Position numbers and translations under genes: made by a program. 43,510 bases of DNA from a virus. Shown in pieces: positions 1-7,957 of this stretch (position 1 is its first letter; each line of letters starts with the position of its first letter). The DNA lies in the IMG/VR virus record IMGVR_UViG_3300046557_000335, positions 1 to 43,510 of that record, one strand, 5' to 3'. A model generated the notes under the pieces. That model had not been told where the DNA came from, did not search any database, and saw nothing but the letters and a program-made list of their open reading frames with translations.

Positions 1-1
1 G

Positions 2-349
2 GCAAAAAAAGCCGCGCGCGAAATTGGGCATAGGGGGGGGCGAAATAGGACCAGGGGTACGCCCAGGGCGATTCAAGACGTAGCGGCGTCGTTCCGGCTG
101 CTACAACTCGCGCGTCGCGCCGCTGTCGCGATTGAGATTTTGAAAGTTTCCGGCGAGTGGGAGCGGGTGCCGGCGCACGCTCGGCTTCAAACCGCCGTGA
201 AAGTATTCCTCGAGTACGTGCGCAACTCGCGTGATTCGACCGGCGAGACCGACGCGCGCCTCGAGGCTGGTCTTTTGCTCGAGCTGCAGGAAGCGTTGCA
301 GATCTGCGAGGGGCAGCAAATCAACGCCGGCGCCGGACCACTGCTATGA
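2..349 (+). CDS. Small packaging-region protein, C-terminal part of an end-spanning ORF
   Basis: This frame is open from the left edge to the TGA at 347-349 and has no ATG or GTG before a weak internal TTG at 140, so its beginning is probably outside the edge. The product is rich in Arg and Ala at its N-terminus, then helical and Leu-rich (about 115 residues). Its stop overlaps the methyltransferase start as ATGA, which suggests translational coupling. If the window ends join, an ORF starting at 43444 crosses into position 81 in the neighbouring frame, and an A_AAA_AAG heptamer at 5-11 lies exactly where a -1 slip would enter this frame. Position before the terminase genes suggests a DNA-binding packaging accessory. 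I recognise no domain with confidence. Confidence 0.5.
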   Translation, partial: AKKAAREIGHRGGRNRTRGTPRAIQDVAASFRLLQLARRAAVAIEILKVSGEWERVPAHARLQTAVKVFLEYVRNSRDSTGETDARLEAGLLLELQEALQICEGQQINAGAGPLL

Positions 350-1950
350 ACTGGCCAGCAACTGCGGTCCAGCTGGTGCAGATCGACGAGCTCAAGCCGC
401 GAGTCAATAACGCGCGGCTGCATTCCGAAGAGCAACTCGAGGAAATCGCCGCGGCGATGCGTGAGTGGGGCTGGACGATTCCAATCCTCGCCGAAGAAGA
501 CAACACCATCATCGCCGGCCATGGCCGCTGGTTGAGTGCGAAGAAGAACGGGTACCGTGAAGCGCCGGTGATGTACGCCAAGGGTTGGACGCCGGAACAA
601 GTGCGCGCGTACGTGATCGCCGATAATAAGTTGGCGTTGAATGCGTCATGGGATGAAAAATTGTTGCGCCTCGAGCTCGAAGCACTCAGCGACGCCGACT
701 TCCAACTCGATTTGATCGGCTTCTCGGACGAAGAACTGAAGACATTGCTGAGCGATCCGGAACCGCCGCCGAACAATGACGGCCGTGACGACGTGCCGCC
801 GCAACTCGCGATCGCCATCACAGCTGTCGGCGAGGTGTGGATCTGCGGACGCCACCGGATAATGTGCGGCGACTCGCGTCTCTCCGATCAGATCGCGATC
901 TTGATGAACAGCGAGCAAGCGCGACTCATGCACGCCGACCCGCCATACGGTATGGGCAAGGAAGCCGACGGCGTGCTGAACGACAACCTGTACGGGAAGA
1001 AGCTCGACGATTTCCAGATGGCGTGGTGGGCGGCCTGGCGTCCATTCCTCGAGAGCAACGCGTCGGCCTATATATGGGGCAACGCTGTGGATCTGTGGAG
1101 GCTTTGGTGGCGCGGCCTCGAGCCGTCCGAAGCGCTCACATTTCGAAACGAAATCGTATGGGACAAGAAGTCGATCGCCGGCATGGCGTCGGAAGATCTC
1201 ACTCAGTATCCCGAAGCCACCGAACGCTGCTTGTTCTTCCAACTCGGGCGCCACGTGTTGCTGGTGAATCAAACCAAGGACGACTACTGGGAGGGCTGGG
1301 AACCGATACGCCGTTGGTTGTGCGAGGAACGCGACCGCGCCGGCTGGAAGCCTGGCGACGTGAAACGCATTTGCGAAAATCACATGTACGGCCACTGGTT
1401 CGGCAAGTCGCAGTGGGTCTTTATCTCGCGCGACAACTACGAACGGTTGCAACGCGCGGCCGCCGGCGCCGCATTCACCAGGCCGTACGAGGATCTCTTG
1501 CGCGAGTATCGAAGCGCGGCGTCCATCTTCAATGGCGAGATACGCGATCCGCGCGTGGCCGAATTCAGGGCGGCACGTCCGTTCTTCGACAACGCGCACA
1601 GCGTGATGCGTGACGTGTGGGAGTTCTCTCGGGTCTTCGGCGACGAACGATTCGATCATGCCACGCCGAAGCCGGCCGACATGATGGAGCGCGTGATGCG
1701 TTCGAGCGCGCGCGAGCACGAGATCGTCGTCGAGCCGTTCATCGGCAGTGGCTCGACGCTGATTGGCGCACACAAAGCGCAACGCCGATGCTTCGGGATG
1801 GAGCTCGAACCAAAGTGGGTGGACGTCACCGTTCGCCGCTGGCAATCGTACTCAGGATTGCAAGCGACGCTCGAGGGCGATGGCAGATGCTTCGACGAGA
1901 TCCAGGATGAAAGGACGAAAGCCAAAACCGTCGTACATGCGGGTACTTGA
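346..1950 (+). CDS. ParB-like domain plus DNA methyltransferase (N6-adenine/N4-cytosine type)
   Basis: A 534-residue protein. Residues about 8-110 resemble the ParB/Srx-type nuclease-like domain found in front of many phage methylases, with an IIAGHGR-type motif. The catalytic motif DPPY is at 198-201 and the SAM-binding motif PFIGSGST is near 464-471. DPPY before the FxGxG motif is the order of the beta class, and DPPY favours N6-adenine methylation. It probably methylates phage DNA during replication or before packaging, protecting it from host restriction; no cognate endonuclease is visible nearby. The ATG overlaps the upstream stop, and its own 3' end overlaps the small terminase by 44 bases. 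It is longer than most ParB-methylases, with a large central region that may hold the target recognition part. Confidence 0.88.
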   Translation: MNWPATAVQLVQIDELKPRVNNARLHSEEQLEEIAAAMREWGWTIPILAEEDNTIIAGHGRWLSAKKNGYREAPVMYAKGWTPEQVRAYVIADNKLALNASWDEKLLRLELEALSDADFQLDLIGFSDEELKTLLSDPEPPPNNDGRDDVPPQLAIAITAVGEVWICGRHRIMCGDSRLSDQIAILMNSEQARLMHADPPYGMGKEADGVLNDNLYGKKLDDFQMAWWAAWRPFLESNASAYIWGNAVDLWRLWWRGLEPSEALTFRNEIVWDKKSIAGMASEDLTQYPEATERCLFFQLGRHVLLVNQTKDDYWEGWEPIRRWLCEERDRAGWKPGDVKRICENHMYGHWFGKSQWVFISRDNYERLQRAAAGAAFTRPYEDLLREYRSAASIFNGEIRDPRVAEFRAARPFFDNAHSVMRDVWEFSRVFGDERFDHATPKPADMMERVMRSSAREHEIVVEPFIGSGSTLIGAHKAQRRCFGMELEPKWVDVTVRRWQSYSGLQATLEGDGRCFDEIQDERTKAKTVVHAGT

Positions 1951-2383
1951 CGGCAATGCAGGCCGCCGCCCTATCAATCCGGACGAACCGATCCCAGCTG
2001 GAAAGCTCGAGGATCGGCCGCCGCCCGATCATCTAAACGACGCTCAAAAACAGATATGGCGCGAGGCGATCAAGAGTTCGCCGGCCGGCATGCTGCGAGA
2101 CCTGGACGAGTCAGTGCTCGAAGTGTGGGTGGTCGCGCGCGAGCGTCACAGAGACGCCGCGAAGATTGTCGCGCAGCTAGGTTCGCTGCTGAAGGCGAAG
2201 GACGGCGGGGCGTATCAGAATCCGTACCTGTCGATCATGAACAAGCAGGCCATGCTCATGCTGAAGGCGGCCGCCGAGCTCGGCTTCAGTCCGTCAAGTC
2301 GAAGCCGTGTCAAAGTCGCTCCACCTAAAGGCGCCGGCGGCGGCAATCCGTTCGCCGATCTCAAATCCCTCGGCGACGACTGA
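1907..2383 (+). CDS. terS: Terminase small subunit, P27 family
   Basis: A 158-residue protein beginning MKGRKPKPSYMRVLDGN and followed by AGRRP, the hallmark N-terminus of P27-family (Terminase_4) small subunits, which recognise phage DNA and load the large subunit. The ATG at 1907 was chosen because the family signature begins there, although the frame is open further upstream inside the methylase gene. A helical core (about 45-120) and a Gly-rich tail follow. It overlaps the methyltransferase upstream and the large terminase downstream, so the three are likely co-translated. Confidence 0.92.
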   Translation: MKGRKPKPSYMRVLDGNAGRRPINPDEPIPAGKLEDRPPPDHLNDAQKQIWREAIKSSPAGMLRDLDESVLEVWVVARERHRDAAKIVAQLGSLLKAKDGGAYQNPYLSIMNKQAMLMLKAAAELGFSPSSRSRVKVAPPKGAGGGNPFADLKSLGDD

Positions 2384-4088
2384 CTATGTTTTAATCGCGA
2401 TCGCGTACGCGGAAACCGTTCTAGAGGATCGCCGCGGCACGTGGACCGGAAAACTTTTGCGCCGCGCCGCGCGCCGCTTCCTGAATGATCTCAACCGTTC
2501 GCTCGGGAAGCGGCCACCCTTCACATTCTCGGCGCGCAAAGCCAACGCGCACTGCCGATTCATTGAAGAGCTGCCGCACGTTGAAGGCAAGTGGGCGACG
2601 GAAAATATCGTCCTGCAGCCGCCGCAGATCTTCCTCGTCGTGCAGTTGTTCGGCTTCCGCAAGTTGAACGGCGCGCGCCGCTTCACTGAGTGTCTCTACG
2701 CGACCGCTCGCAAAAACGCGAAGACAACTATCGCCGCGGCCATCCTGCTGTCGTGCTTCTGTCTCGAGAAGGAACCAGGCGCGCAGGTAATCAGCGCGGC
2801 GACGACTGGCGACCAGGCGCGCATTGTGTGGGGCGTCGCCAAGAAGATGATCGAGCGGCGGCCCGCGCTGCGCGAAACCTTCGACATCGAGGCGTTTGCG
2901 AATTCGATCGCGCGTTACGAAACCCAGGGCGCCTTCAAGCCGATCAACTCAAAGGCCAGCACGCAGGACGGCCTGAACCCCTCGCAAGTCAACCTCGACG
3001 AGGTTCACGCGCACAAGACGCACGATCTTCTCAACGTGCTGCGATCCGCCGCCGGCGCGCGCGACAACCCGCTGTGGCTTTACACCACGACCGAAGGATA
3101 TGAATCGCCGGGGCCGTGGCCGGAGCTCCGGTCATTCGCCAAGAACGTGCTGAACGGCGTGGTCAACGCCGACCACTTTCTTTGCGTGCTCTTCATGCTC
3201 GACGACAACGATGACGAGCTCGACGAGAGCAATTGGCCGAAGGCGAACCCGCTAATTTTCGTCAACCCGTATCTGCTCGAGGAGATGCGCCGGCTAGCGA
3301 TCAACGCGCGGCAGATGCCTGGCACGCTCGCCGAGTTCCGAATCAAGCGGTGCAATCTGCCGGCCGCCTCGAGCCGGGCATGGGTGAACTTGCGCAAATG
3401 GAACGCATGCGGCGGCGCCGTCGATATCGACTTCCTGATTCGAGTTGGAGCGCCGTGCTGGGGCGCGATCGACTTGGCGTCGACCACGGACATGGCCGCG
3501 CTTCGCTGGCTGTGGAAATGGGAGGAGCGCTACTTCACCGCGGGCCGCTTCTTCGTGCCATCGGAGGCGGTCAAATATCGGACCGAGTCCAACCGCGTAC
3601 CCTATGGCGGCTGGGTGAGCAGCGGATTCATCACGCAAACCGAAGGCGACGTGACCGACTACGCAGTGATCGAGCGGGTTGTCACCGCGGACGCCGTTCG
3701 CTACTCGCCGCGCAAAATCGGTTACGATCCCTGGAATGCGGCCGATCTAGTGAATCGGCTGGTCGATGCGGGTCTGCCCCTCGAGCTTTTCGTGCAGGGA
3801 TTCAAGAGTTACAACCCGGCGATGAAGGAGTGCGAGCGGTCTTACATGAGCGGCGCTCTGAGTCATGGCGGCGACCCGGTGCTTCGCTGGAATCTGGCGA
3901 ACGTGGTGCCGCGGTTCGACGCAAATCTGAACGTGGCACCCGATCGCAAGCGCAGCGCCGATAAGATCGACGGCGCCACCACGCTGTTTATGTGTTACGG
4001 CCTGGCGTTGGCGGCGGAAGTCGACGGCGATCCGGACGGTTTCTTCAACGCTCCAATCCGAAGCACGGGACAAGGCGCGAGGGCATAG
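2307..4088 (+). CDS. terL: Terminase large subunit (ATPase/nuclease)
   Basis: A 593-residue Terminase_1-type packaging motor. The family-typical beginning, DYVLIAIAYAE, is at about residues 26-36. The Walker A-like motif ARKNAKTT is near 134-141 and the Walker B motif LDEVH near 230-234. The C-terminal nuclease domain shows its first acidic motif in AIDLASTTD (near 390) and another in IGYDPWNA (near 471). The only bacterial start ahead of the conserved region is GTG at 2307, which gives a 77-base overlap with the small subunit. The motor translocates DNA into the prohead through the portal and cuts at the packaging site. Length is slightly above the usual 520-570. Confidence 0.93.
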   Translation: MSKSLHLKAPAAAIRSPISNPSATTDYVLIAIAYAETVLEDRRGTWTGKLLRRAARRFLNDLNRSLGKRPPFTFSARKANAHCRFIEELPHVEGKWATENIVLQPPQIFLVVQLFGFRKLNGARRFTECLYATARKNAKTTIAAAILLSCFCLEKEPGAQVISAATTGDQARIVWGVAKKMIERRPALRETFDIEAFANSIARYETQGAFKPINSKASTQDGLNPSQVNLDEVHAHKTHDLLNVLRSAAGARDNPLWLYTTTEGYESPGPWPELRSFAKNVLNGVVNADHFLCVLFMLDDNDDELDESNWPKANPLIFVNPYLLEEMRRLAINARQMPGTLAEFRIKRCNLPAASSRAWVNLRKWNACGGAVDIDFLIRVGAPCWGAIDLASTTDMAALRWLWKWEERYFTAGRFFVPSEAVKYRTESNRVPYGGWVSSGFITQTEGDVTDYAVIERVVTADAVRYSPRKIGYDPWNAADLVNRLVDAGLPLELFVQGFKSYNPAMKECERSYMSGALSHGGDPVLRWNLANVVPRFDANLNVAPDRKRSADKIDGATTLFMCYGLALAAEVDGDPDGFFNAPIRSTGQGARA

Positions 4089-4091
4089 GTT

Positions 4092-5498
4092 GTGCTAATC
4101 CGTCCAAGACTCACCTCGAGCGAGCTCAAGGCCGCGCGCCAGGCTGGTTACCTGGTGCCAGGCGCCACGAAGGGCAGCTTCTTCGGCTCAATGTTTTCTT
4201 GGTTTCCGAGCATCCGCACGGGACTCTCGACATTCTGGCCGGTATCCGGGGCGTCGAAGCCGCCGGTAAACCAGGCGCGCTCGGATTCTGGCGTCACGGT
4301 CTCCCCGGCGACAGCGCTCACCTTGTCGGCGGCCTGGGCATGTGTGTGGCTGACGGCTCGCACCATGGCGTCCATGCCGCTCGAGCTCAAGCGCTACGAC
4401 AAAAGCGGAATGGGCCTGCCGCTCGAGAGCGATCCGCTGTACGAGGTGCTCCGCTGGCGGCCGAACTCGAAGATGACGGCTTACGATTTTTGGACGGCGC
4501 AGTGGGCGCAGGTGCTTCTGTGGGGCGCCAGCTATGCGGTGAAGCTACGCAACGGCGCGCGCGTGATCGGCCTCGAGCCGAAGTTGTCGGAATGGATGAC
4601 GCCGTACCAGCTGGACACCGGCGAGGTGCGATACAAATATCTCGACCCGCGCGATCCCGGCGACTATTCGGCCGACGACATCTTCATGCTGCGCGAACGC
4701 ACGCTCGACGGCCTCACTGGTGCCAGCGTGATCGAGTTCGCGCGCAACAGCATGGGGCTGGCTCAGTCTGGCGAGTCGGCGGCGTCCAAGACGTTCAAGC
4801 GAGGGCTCAACGCGTCGGGCTTCGTGAAGACGAATAATTTCCTCAAGGAAGATCAACGCGCTATTTTTCGAAAGTCGATCAACGATTTCACCGGCGAGGG
4901 ACCGAACGCCGGCGGCACGATGGTGCTCGAGGGCGGAACCGATTACACGCAGATGTCCATGAAGCCGCAGGACGCCGAGTTGCTTCAGTCGCGGCAATTC
5001 TCTGTTGAGGATATCTGCCGGTGGTTCGGCACGCCGCCGATTCTGATCGGGCATTCCGCGCAGGGTCAAACCATGTGGGGATCCGGCCTCGAGCAGATCT
5101 TTCGCGGCTGGCTGAACCTATCGCTGCGGCCCTACATTACGTGCGCCACGCAGGCGATCCGCGCCAGCTTGATCCTTCCGGGCGATCGCTCGAGCGTGTA
5201 CGCCGAGTACGATCTCGACGACCTATTGGCCGCCGATAGCCAGTCCCGTGCGCAGCTGTATTCCATGCTCTCGCAGAACGGCATCAAGACGCGCAACGAG
5301 CTGCGAAAAAAGGAGGGAGACGCTCCGCTTCCTGGCGGCGACGTGCTCACCGTGCAGTCGAATTTGGTGCCGTTGGCCACGCTGGGAGCCGCCGGTCAGA
5401 ACGCGACGGCGACCGCAGCCTCTCAAAAGTTGCGCGACGCTCTGATAGAGTTCATGGACCTGAAGTCCGAAACACCTGCCGAGGGCGAGCAAAAATGA
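4092..5498 (+). CDS. Portal protein, HK97 family
   Basis: A 468-residue protein matching HK97-type portals, the dodecameric ring at the capsid vertex that docks the terminase and later the connector. Typical features are the AWACVWLTARTMASMPLEL helix near 78-96, the region LYEVLRWRPN near 115-124, and the C-terminal stretch with EDICRWFGTPPILIG and LSLRPYI. The GTG start lies three bases after the large terminase stop. An internal ATG at 4192 is an alternative that would remove a poorly conserved N-terminus. The stop overlaps the protease start as ATGA. Confidence 0.92.
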   Translation: MLIRPRLTSSELKAARQAGYLVPGATKGSFFGSMFSWFPSIRTGLSTFWPVSGASKPPVNQARSDSGVTVSPATALTLSAAWACVWLTARTMASMPLELKRYDKSGMGLPLESDPLYEVLRWRPNSKMTAYDFWTAQWAQVLLWGASYAVKLRNGARVIGLEPKLSEWMTPYQLDTGEVRYKYLDPRDPGDYSADDIFMLRERTLDGLTGASVIEFARNSMGLAQSGESAASKTFKRGLNASGFVKTNNFLKEDQRAIFRKSINDFTGEGPNAGGTMVLEGGTDYTQMSMKPQDAELLQSRQFSVEDICRWFGTPPILIGHSAQGQTMWGSGLEQIFRGWLNLSLRPYITCATQAIRASLILPGDRSSVYAEYDLDDLLAADSQSRAQLYSMLSQNGIKTRNELRKKEGDAPLPGGDVLTVQSNLVPLATLGAAGQNATATAASQKLRDALIEFMDLKSETPAEGEQK

Positions 5499-6208
5499 GC
5501 GCAGTACTAGCGCCGGGACAGCGAAGGCGATCGGTGCCATTCCGTCTCGACAAGCTCGAGACCAGCGGCGAGTTTACTGGCTACGCGTCGGTATTCGACA
5601 ACATGGACTGGTACGGCGACGTCGTGCGTCCCGGCGCGTTCACCAAGTCGATCGCGAAGTGGAAGGCGCAGGGCAAACTGCCGCCTCTGCTGTGGCAGCA
5701 CAACTCGCAATGCCCGATTGGCCCGCACCTCGATATGTACGAAGACGCCAAGGGGCTATACGTGCACGCGAAGCTGCTGGTCGACGACATCCAGTTGGCG
5801 AAGGAAGCCTACGCGCTGCTGAAGGCAAAGGTGATTTCCGGCATGTCGATAGGCTACGACGTGGCGGCGAACGGCGCGAACTACGACGGCAAGACGAACG
5901 TGTGGAATCTCGTCGAGTTGGACCTATGGGAGAACAGTCTCGCGACGTTCCCAGCCAACGAAGAGGCACAGGTCGACGAGGTGAAAAATTTACTGGCGGG
6001 CGGCCGTTTGCCGACGCCATCCGAGTTCGAGAAGTTCCTGCGAGACGCAGGATTTTCGCGAAAGCAGGCCACGCGCATTGCGTCCTGCGGTTATACGAGC
6101 CTGCGAGATGCAGCGCTCCCTCTGCGAGATGCTGAGGACGACGACGAAGTGAAAGCGATCGACAGCTCTTTGACAGAGCTGGTCCAATATCTCAACAAGA
6201 GGGCTTAA
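5495..6208 (+). CDS. Prohead maturation protease, HK97 type (peptidase S78)
   Basis: A 237-residue serine protease that cleaves the scaffold-like delta domain from the major capsid protein during head maturation. The family pattern is clear: FTGYASVFDNMDWYGDVVRPGAF at the start of the domain, the catalytic His in LWQHN (H69) and the catalytic Ser in SGMSIGY (S118). The C-terminal 60 residues are acidic and less conserved, as is usual. ATGA overlap with the portal gene and a two-base gap to the capsid gene place it in the standard portal-protease-capsid operon. Confidence 0.92.
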   Translation: MSAVLAPGQRRRSVPFRLDKLETSGEFTGYASVFDNMDWYGDVVRPGAFTKSIAKWKAQGKLPPLLWQHNSQCPIGPHLDMYEDAKGLYVHAKLLVDDIQLAKEAYALLKAKVISGMSIGYDVAANGANYDGKTNVWNLVELDLWENSLATFPANEEAQVDEVKNLLAGGRLPTPSEFEKFLRDAGFSRKQATRIASCGYTSLRDAALPLRDAEDDDEVKAIDSSLTELVQYLNKRA

Positions 6209-6210
6209 CC

Positions 6211-7419
6211 GTGGAAGACCAGACTCAGGTACTCAGGGATCAGATCAAAGCGATCCTCGAGGGAATGAAAAAGCGCGATACCGAACTCGACACGGTGCTG
6301 CGTAAGTTCGAAGACGAGGCGAAAAAGCGCGGCGACGGCGAAGATGGCACGAAGGAAGCCATCGCGCAGCTGACGACGAAGGGTCAGGAACTGCATGGCC
6401 GAATGCATGACATCGAGCTCAAGGTGGCGGAGAGCGTGAAGGCGGCGACGCCGGCGCGTGATCTCTCGCCGGGCGAGCGACTTGTTGCGGATGCCAAGTT
6501 CAAGGAATATCTGAGCATCGCGAAGAGTGCGGGACGCACGTCGTTCCGCCTTCCGATGAAGACGATCACAAGCATCGCCGGCAGTGCAGGCCAGGGCATC
6601 TGGTCGACGCGATTGCCGGAGGTGATCGAAGAGCCGCTGCGTCCGCTTAGCATCCGAGCATTGCTCGACCAGGGCGGCACGGAGAGCAATCTCATCGAGT
6701 GGGTACGTGAGAACGTGTTCACGAACAACGCCGACGTGGTGTCGGAAGGCCAGATCAAGCCGCAGTCGAACATCACGTACGAGCGCGTGGACGTGCCGGT
6801 TCGCACGCTCGCGCACTGGATCCGCGCTTCGAAGCAAGTGCTCGCCGACTTCAAGATGTTGCAGACGCTCATCAACGGTCGGCTACGTCTCGGCCTGCAA
6901 ATCACGGAAGAGGATCAGATCCTTTTCGGCGATGGCACGGGCGAGAATCTGTTGGGTCTGGTGCCGCAGGCCACGCCCTACAGCACTGGCTTCAACAAGT
7001 CGGGCGACACGATGATTGACACCCTGCGCCACGCCATCTTGCAGGTGCGCCTGGCGTTCTATCCGGCGTCGGGCATCGTTGTCTCGCCGACGGATTGGCA
7101 CGACATCGAGCTGACCAAGGACAGCCAGAACCGCTATCTCATCGCGGCGCCGACGGCACGTACGCCGCCGATGTTGTGGGGCTTGCCGGTGGTGGAATCC
7201 GACGGCATGGGCCATGGCGGCGAATTCCTGGTGGGTGCGTTCCGGCTGGCCGCGACGTTGTTCGATCGCGAGGAGGCGGCGTTGCTGCTGTCGACCGAAG
7301 ATCAGGACAACTTCGTGCGCAACCTGGTGACCATCTTGGCGGAAGAGCGGCTCGCGCTCGCCGTCACGCGTCCGAAGTCGTTCGTACACGGTGCGTTCCC
7401 GGCCGGCGTCACGACCTGA
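6211..7419 (+). CDS. Major capsid protein, HK97 fold
   Basis: A 402-residue phage capsid protein. Residues 1 to about 90 are charged and coiled-coil-like and match the cleavable delta domain. The mature part includes the E-loop and spine-helix style segment RTLAHWIRASKQVLADFKMLQ near 197-217 and the axial-domain style ending with VTILAEERLALAVTRPKSFV. The GTG at 6211 follows the protease stop directly. A strong intrinsic terminator lies 60 bases downstream, as expected for the most heavily expressed head gene. The exact protease cleavage site cannot be set from sequence alone. Confidence 0.93.
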   Translation: MEDQTQVLRDQIKAILEGMKKRDTELDTVLRKFEDEAKKRGDGEDGTKEAIAQLTTKGQELHGRMHDIELKVAESVKAATPARDLSPGERLVADAKFKEYLSIAKSAGRTSFRLPMKTITSIAGSAGQGIWSTRLPEVIEEPLRPLSIRALLDQGGTESNLIEWVRENVFTNNADVVSEGQIKPQSNITYERVDVPVRTLAHWIRASKQVLADFKMLQTLINGRLRLGLQITEEDQILFGDGTGENLLGLVPQATPYSTGFNKSGDTMIDTLRHAILQVRLAFYPASGIVVSPTDWHDIELTKDSQNRYLIAAPTARTPPMLWGLPVVESDGMGHGGEFLVGAFRLAATLFDREEAALLLSTEDQDNFVRNLVTILAEERLALAVTRPKSFVHGAFPAGVTT

Positions 7420-7480
7420 AGTCTGCAAGGGGGCGTTAGCCCCAGGAATCGCGCGGAGGCGGAAGGGCCGCACGATTGGA

Positions 7481-7515
7481 TGGGCCGGTGTGCTAACGTG
7501 CACCGGCCCATTTTT
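7481..7515 (+). terminator. Intrinsic terminator after the capsid gene
   Basis: A perfect 10-base stem, TGGGCCGGTG (7481-7490) with CACCGGCCCA (7501-7510), encloses a 10-base loop and is followed by TTTTT. It separates the capsid gene from the glycosyltransferase island, which would then be expressed at lower level by read-through or from a separate start. Confidence 0.85.
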
Positions 7516-7537
7516 CATTTACTGCGGAGGTCGCTGC

Positions 7538-7957
7538 ATGTGGGTCCGAGCGCTGAAGACATTCAAGGGGCGGCACGGAAAGATCCGCGCCGGCGAGAAG
7601 TTCAACGCGGAGCCGGGCTACGTCGCGCAACTCGTGCGTAACAAGCTCGTGCAGCCGACCGAGCCGCCAAACCAGGATGCGCCGGGTCCGAAGAAGAATC
7701 GCCGGATCCCAGCGGCGCCGCACGAGAAGGAACAGGACGCTCCCCAGGGAAACGCGGAGGCCGGAGTGAAGCCGGCGAGCGATTCGGCCGAGCCTGGGGC
7801 CGCTGGCAAGGCGATCACGTCTGCATCATTGGGTCGGGACCAAGCCTCCAAACCGACGACGTCGAAGCCGTTAAACGTTGGCGGGCGGGTGGGCAAGCCG
7901 ACACCGCGGCAGAAGAAGAAAGCGGACCGATCTCGAGACCAGCACGCCGCGTCGTAG
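7538..7957 (+). CDS. Small head-region protein; zero-frame product of a candidate frameshift pair
   Basis: The ATG at 7538 has a good GCGGAGG Shine-Dalgarno sequence and lies just after the capsid terminator. Residues 1-45 (MWVRALKTFKGRHGKIRAGE and on) form a compact domain often seen next to phage capsid genes. From about residue 55 the product is low-complexity, rich in Pro, Lys, Ala and Ser. That second half lies opposite real coding in the -1 frame (the start of a DUF115-like domain), so the zero-frame tail after residue 72 may be partly a by-product. The slippery heptamer at 7747-7753 is in register. Function unknown; it may be a minor head protein or a domain delivered to the downstream enzyme. 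Confidence 0.7.
   Translation: MWVRALKTFKGRHGKIRAGEKFNAEPGYVAQLVRNKLVQPTEPPNQDAPGPKKNRRIPAAPHEKEQDAPQGNAEAGVKPASDSAEPGAAGKAITSASLGRDQASKPTTSKPLNVGGRVGKPTPRQKKKADRSRDQHAAS
7747..7776 (+). promoter_or_regulatory. Candidate -1 programmed ribosomal frameshift signal
   Basis: The heptamer G_GGA_AAC (7747-7753) is placed in the exact X_XXY_YYZ register of the gene starting at 7538. Six bases downstream begins a GC stem-loop: GCCGG at 7760-7764 pairs with CCGGC at 7772-7776 around a seven-base loop. A -1 slip puts ribosomes into the frame encoding the DUF115-like domain. That frame opens at 7642 and has no ATG, GTG or TTG before 8026, which lies inside the conserved domain. Confidence 0.55.

Noticed and set aside
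837-1613. A 258-residue rightward frame inside the methyltransferase
   Set aside because: Arg-rich composition, no ribosome site and complete overlap with a well-supported gene.
646-1845. A 399-residue open frame on the minus strand
   Set aside because: It lies opposite the methyltransferase, whose DPPY and SAM motifs are clear; the antisense frame is a by-product of GC-rich codon use.
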